From the NCBI GenBank assembly GCA_027484425.1, contig JAIXSZ010000081.1:124001-188000 (forward strand): a stretch of 64,000 nt of DNA, given 5' to 3'. The position numbers and the translations under genes were made by a program. Below, one piece after another: positions 17,492-25,592 of this stretch. The stretch comes from Sphingobacteriales bacterium. Its GTDB lineage: Bacteria > Bacteroidota > Bacteroidia > Chitinophagales > Chitinophagaceae. Each line of letters begins with the position of its first letter. Position 1 is the stretch's first letter. The notes beneath the pieces are model-generated. The model made no database searches. It was not told the DNA's origin and was given only the letters and a program-made list of their open reading frames with translations.

Positions 17492-18658
17492 GTGGATAAA
17501 ATACTACATCTGGTTGCTAATGAAACGAATGGCAAATGTTACACTTCGTTCCGCTATTGTGCGGATGATGAAATACGTATACCTACCCTAGACTTTGATA
17601 CCAAAGGACACGAAATTTCTCTTGTCGTTAAGGAATATGGAGAAACTGACACAACACTCACGTCTTCAAAAAGTCTTAAGCAATTAGCCGATAAAATACT
17701 GCATGATAGCCCACTCTTTCATTTTTTTTTGGATGGCTCTCGGCGAACTTATAAAGTTGACGACATAGAGTTAAATCGAAATGTTTATCCTGTAATAGCA
17801 GGGCAAATTGGAGTTGCTTGTTGCCACAGAAAGTCACCTAGCGAATTCAAATGTGCCGAGTTTGAACATAACCTTGTTATCTCTCTTCCCAAAATCGCAA
17901 ACCCCAATGGTGGAGACGCTTCGCTCTTTTTTAATGCTCTTGCAGCAAAAATCAATAAAACTAAGCGAGTTGAGAAAGCTGAAGCGAAATTCTCAAAAGT
18001 ACTTTCCTATGATTCTAAAAAACAAGATGAAGGAAAGAAATATGAACACTTGGGAATTGCGACTATTCAAGATGAAATGATTGAGACAGAGAAACGGATT
18101 GTTTCCTATCTGAGCACAAAGAATTTAATTAATCCTGATAGATATCTGATTAAAGACGGCTCGTTACAATACAAACCGATGAAAACGGGAGATTTTCGGG
18201 AGCTTACAAAAATTAAAAGTCATTACAAATGTGTAGTGGGAGTATCGAAAATGTTTAATCCTGAACTATGCAGAGATAGGAATGATAAGAGTAATGCCGA
18301 TAAGATAGCTCAATTGCCTCTTTATCACAGAACGCCCGCATATAAATATAAAAGTGAGATTGTTGGAAGTGTTTTTTTTTCTATTTGGTATGTAAGAATA
18401 AGAAGTGCCGAACGTTCGTTTAGTCCATTTTCTGGTGTGCTAAAAATTGAAAAAATTTTGATTTCAGAAGAAGAACATGATAATGGACTTGATAGTCAGG
18501 AAATAGACTTAATTACGGCGAATATTATCAACGAACGAAATCCGGTTTGTTATGGGAATGATCCAAGATGGGCAAATCACTTGTACCCAATATATTTGAC
18601 AGAAAGCTTTATTAAAAGTAAATATTTTAGTGACATAAATTTCTTGAACTTATTCTAA
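17492..18658 (+). CDS. NurA-like nuclease (first gene of candidate system)
   Basis: 388 residues, GTG start. It has the two-Asp architecture of NurA nucleases: HFFLDGSRRTYKV (Asp81) followed by NVYPVIAGQIGVACC, then RYLIKDGSLQYKP (Asp222), VVGVSKMF, and a C-terminal GNDPRWANHLYPIYLTESFI block typical of the family. NurA is a Mn-dependent 5'-3' and single-strand nuclease acting through a hexameric HerA ring. Its stop codon overlaps the ATG of the HerA-like gene (TAATG), as expected for an obligate pair. In bacteria such pairs occur in defence loci; in archaea they resect DNA ends. The NurA call rests on motif recognition at low overall similarity. Confidence 0.75.
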   Translation: MDKILHLVANETNGKCYTSFRYCADDEIRIPTLDFDTKGHEISLVVKEYGETDTTLTSSKSLKQLADKILHDSPLFHFFLDGSRRTYKVDDIELNRNVYPVIAGQIGVACCHRKSPSEFKCAEFEHNLVISLPKIANPNGGDASLFFNALAAKINKTKRVEKAEAKFSKVLSYDSKKQDEGKKYEHLGIATIQDEMIETEKRIVSYLSTKNLINPDRYLIKDGSLQYKPMKTGDFRELTKIKSHYKCVVGVSKMFNPELCRDRNDKSNADKIAQLPLYHRTPAYKYKSEIVGSVFFSIWYVRIRSAERSFSPFSGVLKIEKILISEEEHDNGLDSQEIDLITANIINERNPVCYGNDPRWANHLYPIYLTESFIKSKYFSDINFLNLF

Positions 18659-20316
18659 TGAAGAAAATCGGCAAAATAATAGCGACAGAAAAGGTGCCAA
18701 CAACGGTAGATGAATTTTACTTCTGGACAGATAAGTATTTAGTTATAAAACCATTCGACGTTGTAAAAGTGGAACATGTGAAAGGATCGGTAACTTTCGG
18801 AGTTGTCGAGGAAATTTCACATCTAACAGACGGGGCTAGTTTTCTTGCAGGTTATATTTCGAGTGACTTTGGCGAAGTGGAATCAAAGTCGAACTCTCAT
18901 CGAATTGGGATGAACTATGTGAAGGCAAAAGTTATAGCCAATTCTGAGAACATATATACACCAGTGATCGATGGCTACACTGTGTCACTAGCCAATGAGG
19001 AGGACGTTAAGATGGCATTAGGATTACAAGGAATTAAGCATCCACTGCCCTGTGGCGTTATCGAAATGTACGAGGAGGAAGATCGAATAACTGTTCCGGT
19101 GCATTTCAACTCACACTTTCTGATTGGGCCAGAAGGTGCACATTTGAATATTTCCGGAATCTCCGGGTTGGCTTCAAAGACATCGTATGCGATGTTCTTA
19201 CTAAAGGCAATCCAGGAACAATATCTAATGACAAAATCAGGTGAAAGCGTTGCATTTGTGTTACTTAATGTAAAGGGTCGCGATTTGTTGGCTATCGACG
19301 AGGCAAATGAGGATATCACTGATATAGACCTTAAAATTTATAAGGAGCTCAACATAGATACGAATCCGTTTAAAAATGTCAAATATTATTACCCTTTTTC
19401 TAAAGATATCAAATCTACGACCTACGCAGATGTCGATGATGTTCTTAGTCAGAAACATTTAAAAAAAGCATTTCAGTATAAGTATCTGTTCGAGAATGAC
19501 AAGGATAGTCTAGATCTCCTTTTTTCTAATATTGATGACCCAACACAATCTATGGACTCGATTGTAAATTATATTGTTTCTGGTGAGGGTCACTTTAATG
19601 GGATAACGAATTGGGATGACTTAAAAGAGGAAATTAAACGACATCAAGAAAAAGGAGATACGGGCAAAGACAAAACAATTTCTGTGCTTAGCTGGCGAAA
19701 ATTCTATCGGCTTTTTAAGAAGGCTTTAGACAGGAATTTGTTTTTTGCAAATTCTCTAAAAAAAGATGGATCTGAGGTTCGCCTTCAAGAGTCAATCAAG
19801 CAAATAAAAAAGAATGAAATTCATGTTATTGATATCGCTAAGCTTGATGAAGAAGCTCAAGGGTTTGTTTTTGGAGATGTCATGAGAGCTATATATGATT
19901 TAAAGCTGGGCCAGATTACAGACCGTGAAGAATCTGAAATACCTTCCAAGGTCATAATTTTCATTGACGAATTAAATAAGTATGGGAGTAAAGACGTTCC
20001 CAAAAGTTCACCTATCTTAAGACAATTACTAGACATAACTGAGCGTGGTCGCTCCTTAGGAATTATTCTGTTCGCGGCGGAACAGTTTAAAAGTGATATT
20101 CATGATAGAGTTAAAGGAAACTGCGCAACTCATGCATATGGTAGGACAAACGCCATTGAAGTTTCTAAACCGGATTATCAATTTGTACCGCCAGTATATA
20201 AGTCTATGTTAACTCGATTAAAGCAAGGAGAGTATATTTTACAAAATCCGATTTTTCGATCATTGTTAAATATTAAATTTCCACGCCCACTCTATAAACA
20301 ATTTAAGAATGGATAA
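18658..20316 (+). CDS. HerA-like hexameric DNA translocase ATPase
   Basis: 552 residues. An N-terminal beta-barrel-like (HAS) domain spans about 15-110. The P-loop is NISGISGLASKTS (Lys174, Thr175), a variant GxxGxxxKT form instead of GxxGSGKS. Walker B is KVIIFIDELN (Asp437, Glu438), followed by a TERGRSLGI segment with candidate arginine-finger residues and a C-terminal block (GEYILQNP, LNIKFPRP). HerA rings pump DNA and activate their NurA partner, encoded immediately upstream. It overlaps the next gene by 8 bp. A packaging-ATPase role for the virion-like block of the same element is an alternative to keep in mind. Confidence 0.85.
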   Translation: MKKIGKIIATEKVPTTVDEFYFWTDKYLVIKPFDVVKVEHVKGSVTFGVVEEISHLTDGASFLAGYISSDFGEVESKSNSHRIGMNYVKAKVIANSENIYTPVIDGYTVSLANEEDVKMALGLQGIKHPLPCGVIEMYEEEDRITVPVHFNSHFLIGPEGAHLNISGISGLASKTSYAMFLLKAIQEQYLMTKSGESVAFVLLNVKGRDLLAIDEANEDITDIDLKIYKELNIDTNPFKNVKYYYPFSKDIKSTTYADVDDVLSQKHLKKAFQYKYLFENDKDSLDLLFSNIDDPTQSMDSIVNYIVSGEGHFNGITNWDDLKEEIKRHQEKGDTGKDKTISVLSWRKFYRLFKKALDRNLFFANSLKKDGSEVRLQESIKQIKKNEIHVIDIAKLDEEAQGFVFGDVMRAIYDLKLGQITDREESEIPSKVIIFIDELNKYGSKDVPKSSPILRQLLDITERGRSLGIILFAAEQFKSDIHDRVKGNCATHAYGRTNAIEVSKPDYQFVPPVYKSMLTRLKQGEYILQNPIFRSLLNIKFPRPLYKQFKNG

Positions 20317-21856
20317 TAGTGTAAAAACGATTATCGGTAAAGATGTTATTGAATCGCTTACAATTGGCATGTATGATGATTCAAGATTCATTTATCGTGA
20401 GTATATACAAAATGCGGCAGACCAGATTGATAAAGCTCGACAAGTTGGACTAGTTGATGAAGGCGAGATACACATCTTAATCGATTCTCAGAAAAGAACA
20501 ATTTCAATCGAGGATGACGCAACCGGAATTGAAAGCAACAAGGTGGAGTCGATTCTAAAAAACATCGCACAATCAACCAAGCAGCGTGGAATAAACAAAG
20601 GCTTTAGAGGAATCGGCAGATTAGGGGGACTGGGATATTGTGCTAAGCTTAGATTTGAAACTTCAGCAAAAGGCGAACGAATAAAATCTACAATGGTTTG
20701 GGATGCAAATAAACTCAAAGCAATAATCAACGATAGAAATACTAAAGAAGAGGCATCTGCAGTAATAGACGCAGTAACATCGTATCAAACAGAAAGAGAA
20801 GAAAGCGACAAACATTACTTTAGAGTAACTCTGGAAGGTGTAACAAATAGTGACCTTCTTGATGTAAAAGAGATTAGGACGTACTTATCGATGGTTGCAC
20901 CAGCACCTTATAGCAAATCTTTTGTTTACGCTAAGCGGATATACGATGAGATAAAAAACTCGGATTTGTCATTAGATGAGTACAAGATATTTATCAACAC
21001 TGACCAATTGTTTAAGGGGTATAACTCTTACATATATGAAGGGAGCGATTCTTCCAATAAAAAGAAAATCGGGGAAATAATCGACATTCTCTTTTTCAAA
21101 GAGTATGATAAAAGCAAAAAATTACTTTACTGGGGTTGGTACGGTGTAACCGAGAAAAATCAATCGCTCAATCAGATAAATTTTGCTCGAGGATTTAGGT
21201 TACGTAAAGCGAATATCCAAATTGGCACGGAAGATACCCTGACTAAATTCCATCGAGATAGAAGGTTCCAATTTTATTTCTTTGGGGAAGTACATGCTTT
21301 TCATAATGATCTTATACCGAATGCTAGAAGAGACAATTTTTCGGAAAATGACACTTATTATGAATACGAAACGAAGCTAAAGTCATTTTTTCATACCACA
21401 ATTCATAAACTTTGTTATACTGCTGCAGACGTTAACAGTGCTGTCAAGGCTATACACACGTACAATGAATCTGTGTCACAGTTCAAACAAAAAGAGGAAG
21501 AAGGTTTTGTCGATGGGAGTGAAAAAAAATCTCTTCTTGAAAATCTTGAAAAGAAGAAAGATGAAGCAATTAAAGCGCAGGCTAAATTAGAAAGTATCAG
21601 AAGTAAAACGGTTGAGTCCATAGCACCTACAATCACTAAGATCATCGAAAGAGCCACGTCTAATAGTACTTTGAATATAGATCAGGCTTTTGCACCTGCT
21701 AGTGATAATAAGCCTGTTTTCAGAACAGATAAACTTTCAAAGCTGACTAAAGAACAACGGAAATTTTTAGGGAATATATTCAGTGTTATCAAAAATGTAT
21801 TGCCGAAAGAAACGGCAGAACTGTTGATTATTAAAATTGAAGAGCAGTATATATGA
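20309..21856 (+). CDS. GHKL (Hsp90/MORC-like) ATPase, copy 1
   Basis: 515 residues. The Bergerat ATP-binding fold is at the N-terminus: EYIQNAADQ (Glu31, Asn35), IEDDATGI (Asp70, Gly73) and the glycine-rich lid KGFRGIGRLGGLGYC (97-111). A conserved ARRDNF motif follows near residue 345, then a charged coiled coil (about 395-435) and a C-terminal helical tail. GHKL ATPases dimerise on ATP binding and act as clamps (Hsp90, MutL, MORC, gyrase). A paralogue of the same length is encoded two genes downstream. It overlaps both neighbours. Bacterial Hsp90/MORC-type clamps recur in anti-phage loci, but the role here is inference. Confidence 0.88.
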   Translation: MDNSVKTIIGKDVIESLTIGMYDDSRFIYREYIQNAADQIDKARQVGLVDEGEIHILIDSQKRTISIEDDATGIESNKVESILKNIAQSTKQRGINKGFRGIGRLGGLGYCAKLRFETSAKGERIKSTMVWDANKLKAIINDRNTKEEASAVIDAVTSYQTEREESDKHYFRVTLEGVTNSDLLDVKEIRTYLSMVAPAPYSKSFVYAKRIYDEIKNSDLSLDEYKIFINTDQLFKGYNSYIYEGSDSSNKKKIGEIIDILFFKEYDKSKKLLYWGWYGVTEKNQSLNQINFARGFRLRKANIQIGTEDTLTKFHRDRRFQFYFFGEVHAFHNDLIPNARRDNFSENDTYYEYETKLKSFFHTTIHKLCYTAADVNSAVKAIHTYNESVSQFKQKEEEGFVDGSEKKSLLENLEKKKDEAIKAQAKLESIRSKTVESIAPTITKIIERATSNSTLNIDQAFAPASDNKPVFRTDKLSKLTKEQRKFLGNIFSVIKNVLPKETAELLIIKIEEQYI

Positions 21857-23253
21857 AAATATCAATTCAAAATTTCAAGTCAATAAATTCGTTGTCGGGA
21901 TATGCCATTCAACCGCTGACGATTTTATCGGGAACAAATAGTTCCGGTAAATCTTCATTAATACAGTTTCTGCTATTACTTAAACAAACGATTGAACTAG
22001 ATTCGGCAAAATACCCTCTCTACATGGATGGGGATTTTTTTCCAGTACGCAGGTTTCAAGATATCTTGTCTTCGAACGCCAAAGACAACTGCATCTCGGT
22101 AGAACTTGCATTTGATAGAGATGAGCTTCGGAAATATTCTAAGTACCCAGAAATTGGCATTTATGATGTACTGGATGATCTTGAATTAAGGATAAAGGTA
22201 GAGTTCGTTGAGATAAATAACAGAGTAGCGGTAAGAGTGTTTGAGGTGCGTTTTATTTCAAAAGACGGTAGTTTTAACCAATTCTTGAAAATATCGGATT
22301 ATAACGGGAGCTTAAATATTAATACAAATGTCGCTACTCTAAGCAATTCTGATCTTCTCTCATTACAAGGAACATACAAGATCACAAACGTTAATTACTC
22401 TGGGTTTATTCCTTTTGGCTACGAGATTGACTTGCAAAACGGTAGTACGCCATCAAAGGAACTCCTGAAACTTGACGGCATAAAAGCTATCATAGTTGAC
22501 TTTTTTCACAATTTAAATTATGTTGGTCCGTCAAGGGATGAACCTAGGGAGGAATATCGGTATAATGGGCAAAATTTATCTGTTGGCTCACATGGGGAGT
22601 TTGTTGCAGACACATTAGAAGCCCTTTCACTTACCTCCGTCGTTTTCTTCAAAATTCAGGAATCGGAGGGAACATACCAATTCATCAAGTGTGATGGTAC
22701 ATTTCTAGATGCAGTTAGATATTGGATGTGTGAGAAGTTCCAAATGTGCAAGGATATCTATGCAAAGAAGGTAGCAGACTCAGTTGTCATTTATGTTGTA
22801 AACTTTAATGATATAGAATCATCAATCAGGCATGTAGGATTTGGTATAAGCCAAATATTGCCGATTGTTGTTGAGGGGCTACGAATACAAGTAGGACAAA
22901 CACTAATACTTGAACAACCTGAAATTCATTTGCACCCGAAAGTACAAAGTCAGTGTTTAGATTTCATGCTTTCACTAGTTTACTCAGGTAAGACAATTCT
23001 TGTCGAGACTCATAGTGACCATATCATTACTAGATTAAGAAGGCGCGTTGCAGAAAATACTGAAAACGATCTCAGTAACCTAATTGCGCTCACTTTTGTG
23101 GAGTCAACATCGTCGGATTTATTATATAGAAATATAGGCATCAATGATTTCGGGGGGCTGGACTATTTCCCAGACGAGTTCATTGAAAAGACAGATGTTG
23201 AGTTAAAGGCTATTTTGAAAGCACAAATGAAAAAACGTCTAAATCAGAAGTAA
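21853..23253 (+). CDS. SMC/ABC-type AAA ATPase (OLD/DUF3696-like)
   Basis: 466 residues. It begins MKISIQNFKSI, then Walker A SGTNSSGKSS (Lys33). The C-terminal half holds the signature-like GFGISQILPIV, Walker B LILEQPEIHLHP and the H-loop VETHSDHIITRL, followed by a DUF3696-like tail (GGLDYFPDEFIEK). There is no Toprim nuclease domain, so unlike OLD proteins it likely needs a separate effector; the unknown gene immediately downstream is the obvious candidate. Its ATG overlaps the TGA of GHKL copy 1 (ATGA), indicating translational coupling. Confidence 0.85.
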   Translation: MKISIQNFKSINSLSGYAIQPLTILSGTNSSGKSSLIQFLLLLKQTIELDSAKYPLYMDGDFFPVRRFQDILSSNAKDNCISVELAFDRDELRKYSKYPEIGIYDVLDDLELRIKVEFVEINNRVAVRVFEVRFISKDGSFNQFLKISDYNGSLNINTNVATLSNSDLLSLQGTYKITNVNYSGFIPFGYEIDLQNGSTPSKELLKLDGIKAIIVDFFHNLNYVGPSRDEPREEYRYNGQNLSVGSHGEFVADTLEALSLTSVVFFKIQESEGTYQFIKCDGTFLDAVRYWMCEKFQMCKDIYAKKVADSVVIYVVNFNDIESSIRHVGFGISQILPIVVEGLRIQVGQTLILEQPEIHLHPKVQSQCLDFMLSLVYSGKTILVETHSDHIITRLRRRVAENTENDLSNLIALTFVESTSSDLLYRNIGINDFGGLDYFPDEFIEKTDVELKAILKAQMKKRLNQK

Positions 23254-23254
23254 A

Positions 23255-24070
23255 ATGTTCACTGCAGCCCTTGATATTTCGACATTTATATGGAATCCTC
23301 AAGATTTCGAAAGAAATAAACACCATTACTACGAATTAATTTCGTTATCGCCGACCGTTTTTAGCGAGGTGAAAAAAAATAAGATTCCAATTCTATTGCG
23401 AGGAGAACTATATGAGCTTCTATTAACAGAGTTTCCCTATGTGAGCATAAATGGAATCAATCCAGATTACGGGAGAACAACATTATCTTTCCTCGTGGAT
23501 GTAAACTGGACCATCTATGCGGATGGCGACACCTCACATATGCTAACAAATCCGAATATAATTAAAGCTTATTTTAGTGAAGATATAAAAAGAGAGTCTG
23601 GGAGTCAAATCGTACATTTATTCCAAAATGTGCAACCTGAAATTAAATTTATAACTTATCATTGCTTTTATGAGGGGCAAGATGATTTACTTATCGAGAG
23701 GCGTGATGACAAGGTAAAGATAGAAACCTTAAACTATAGTTCTGAGAAAGAAATTACCACTTTTTTTGACAAACATAAAATAAAATTTAAACACAACCCT
23801 AAACACGACAAATATAAAGCAGGAGGAAAAATATCTCCTTTAAGTTGTTACAACGAGAGAACTGCAGATATTACTTATGCACAGAAATTGTTGGATACTT
23901 CATGTCAAGTTGGAAGTGACTTTTATAACTACGATTCAACAAATGAGGTCTATGTGGTGTTTGTGGACTCAAATGATGGAACATTTCATGGATTTGATTT
24001 ATCGGACGAAGGCGATAATGTCCCTGAAGATGTAAAAAAAACATTTAATAAAAATGGCCGACAATTTTGA
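23255..24070 (+). CDS. Unknown protein, candidate effector of the operon
   Basis: 271 residues; I recognise no family. Visible features are an N-terminal beta/alpha-like segment (FTAALDISTFIW), conserved-looking acidic and aromatic residues, a basic central stretch rich in Lys and His (KHKIKFKHNPKHDKYKAGG) followed by SPLSCYNERTADITYAQKLL, and an acidic C-terminus. The KHNPKHDK segment followed by an invariant-looking C-YNER could be a nuclease-type or nucleic-acid-binding site, but that is speculation. It starts 2 bp after the AAA ATPase stop and overlaps GHKL copy 2 by 17 bp, so it is an integral part of the operon. Confidence 0.7.
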   Translation: MFTAALDISTFIWNPQDFERNKHHYYELISLSPTVFSEVKKNKIPILLRGELYELLLTEFPYVSINGINPDYGRTTLSFLVDVNWTIYADGDTSHMLTNPNIIKAYFSEDIKRESGSQIVHLFQNVQPEIKFITYHCFYEGQDDLLIERRDDKVKIETLNYSSEKEITTFFDKHKIKFKHNPKHDKYKAGGKISPLSCYNERTADITYAQKLLDTSCQVGSDFYNYDSTNEVYVVFVDSNDGTFHGFDLSDEGDNVPEDVKKTFNKNGRQF

Positions 24071-25592
24071 TCCTAAAATAGGTAAAACCGTTTTAGAAAC
24101 ACTTACTGAGGGTATGTATGACGACGGAAGGTTTATTTTCCGCGAATACGTTCAAAATGCAGCCGATCAGATAGACCGAGCAGTTGAGTTGGGGCTTTTA
24201 GCTGATAAAAGTGAAGGGAAGATCAATATTTCCATTGATAAAAGTCTAAGAAAAATTGTTGTATACGATAATGCTACTGGTATAAGTCAGAAAGATGTGC
24301 TTCAGTTTTTAGGCGACGTTGCTAATTCGCAAAAAGATGGAGTAAAGCAAAGAGGATTTAGAGGTATAGGTCGTTTGGGAGGCTTGGGGTATTGCAACAA
24401 ACTAATTTTTGAGACATCTTTTAAGGGTGAAGCGGTATGTAGCAAAATGAGCTTGGATGCTAGGCTCCTAAAAAAGATAATTGAGGACCGGAAGGATACT
24501 AGAGATGCAGCAGGGGCGTTAAGTGTGATAACTTCTATCGAGCGACTACAAGAAGATCCAGATCAGCACTATTTCCGTGTAATTTTGCAAGATGTAACTG
24601 TTGAAAAAGTACTTGACATCACAGGTGTCCGTGACTACCTCTCAATGGTAGCACCTGTGCCCTTTAATAATTCATTTTCCTTTTCAGAAGAAATTAAGTC
24701 ATACTTAAAGAGTAGAAACTTAATTCTCGATGAATATAACGTAGCAATAAACGAGGAAACTCTATTTAAGCGTTACAAAAATACCTTCCAGGAAGATGAT
24801 GAGACAACATCCAGTTTAATCGGTGTTGATTTTTTCGATATATACAATGAAGAGCAAGAGCTACTAGCGCTGTGTTGGTACGGCTACAGAGATAAGTCGA
24901 ACTACCAAATTTCTGAAATTAATCTGGAACGCGGATTAAGAATAAGAACAAAGAATATTACGATAGGAGACGAATTTACATGTAATAGATTTTTTAGTCA
25001 GGCTCGGACAAATCATAGATTTATTGGCGAAATTCATACTCTCAGCGAGAGTTTTATACCTAATGCTCGACGAGACTATTTCAACGAAAATCATACTTGT
25101 CAACAGTTTGAAACAAGCGCACGTACAATAATCACGGAGCAGAATTTAGAAAATAGACTAGCTCAAACGGCTTCTAAGTTGTACAGCCGGTTAAAGGAAA
25201 TCGAAACATATCAAAAATCATATAGCGATTTTGCAACTAAGAAGGGTAACTATGATAGTGCTGCCGGGGAAACTTACCATCTGAACCGACTCCGAGTTTT
25301 GGAAGAAAAGGCAGTAAGAGCAAAAGCTGATATTGAAAAAATTGCCGCAAAATCGACTAACTCCCCTAAAATGCAGACCCTTTATACTAGCATTATCGGA
25401 GCCAAAGATTTAGACTTGGTTCGTCTGACTAGCGACGATCTGCGAGTTAGCAAGTACACTCCTCCTGAGTTCTCGAAGTTGAATGACGAACAAAAAGACG
25501 TAGTTTTGGATATTTTCGATATTTTAGAAGACGAGCTGGACTTTGACACTTCTGAGCTAATAAAGAAAAGAATTGTAGAAAAGTTTAATTAG
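24054..25592 (+). CDS. GHKL (Hsp90/MORC-like) ATPase, copy 2
   Basis: 512 residues, clearly homologous to the product of 20309-21856 along its whole length. Matching motifs are EYVQNAADQ (Glu31, Asn35), VYDNATGI (Asp72) and RGFRGIGRLGGLGYC (100-114), then ARRDYF, a charged coiled coil and a helical tail. Both copies keep all catalytic motifs, so they could form two homodimers or one heterodimeric clamp. It overlaps the unknown gene upstream by 17 bp, and the radical-SAM gene begins at the base after its stop codon. Confidence 0.88.
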   Translation: MADNFDPKIGKTVLETLTEGMYDDGRFIFREYVQNAADQIDRAVELGLLADKSEGKINISIDKSLRKIVVYDNATGISQKDVLQFLGDVANSQKDGVKQRGFRGIGRLGGLGYCNKLIFETSFKGEAVCSKMSLDARLLKKIIEDRKDTRDAAGALSVITSIERLQEDPDQHYFRVILQDVTVEKVLDITGVRDYLSMVAPVPFNNSFSFSEEIKSYLKSRNLILDEYNVAINEETLFKRYKNTFQEDDETTSSLIGVDFFDIYNEEQELLALCWYGYRDKSNYQISEINLERGLRIRTKNITIGDEFTCNRFFSQARTNHRFIGEIHTLSESFIPNARRDYFNENHTCQQFETSARTIITEQNLENRLAQTASKLYSRLKEIETYQKSYSDFATKKGNYDSAAGETYHLNRLRVLEEKAVRAKADIEKIAAKSTNSPKMQTLYTSIIGAKDLDLVRLTSDDLRVSKYTPPEFSKLNDEQKDVVLDIFDILEDELDFDTSELIKKRIVEKFN

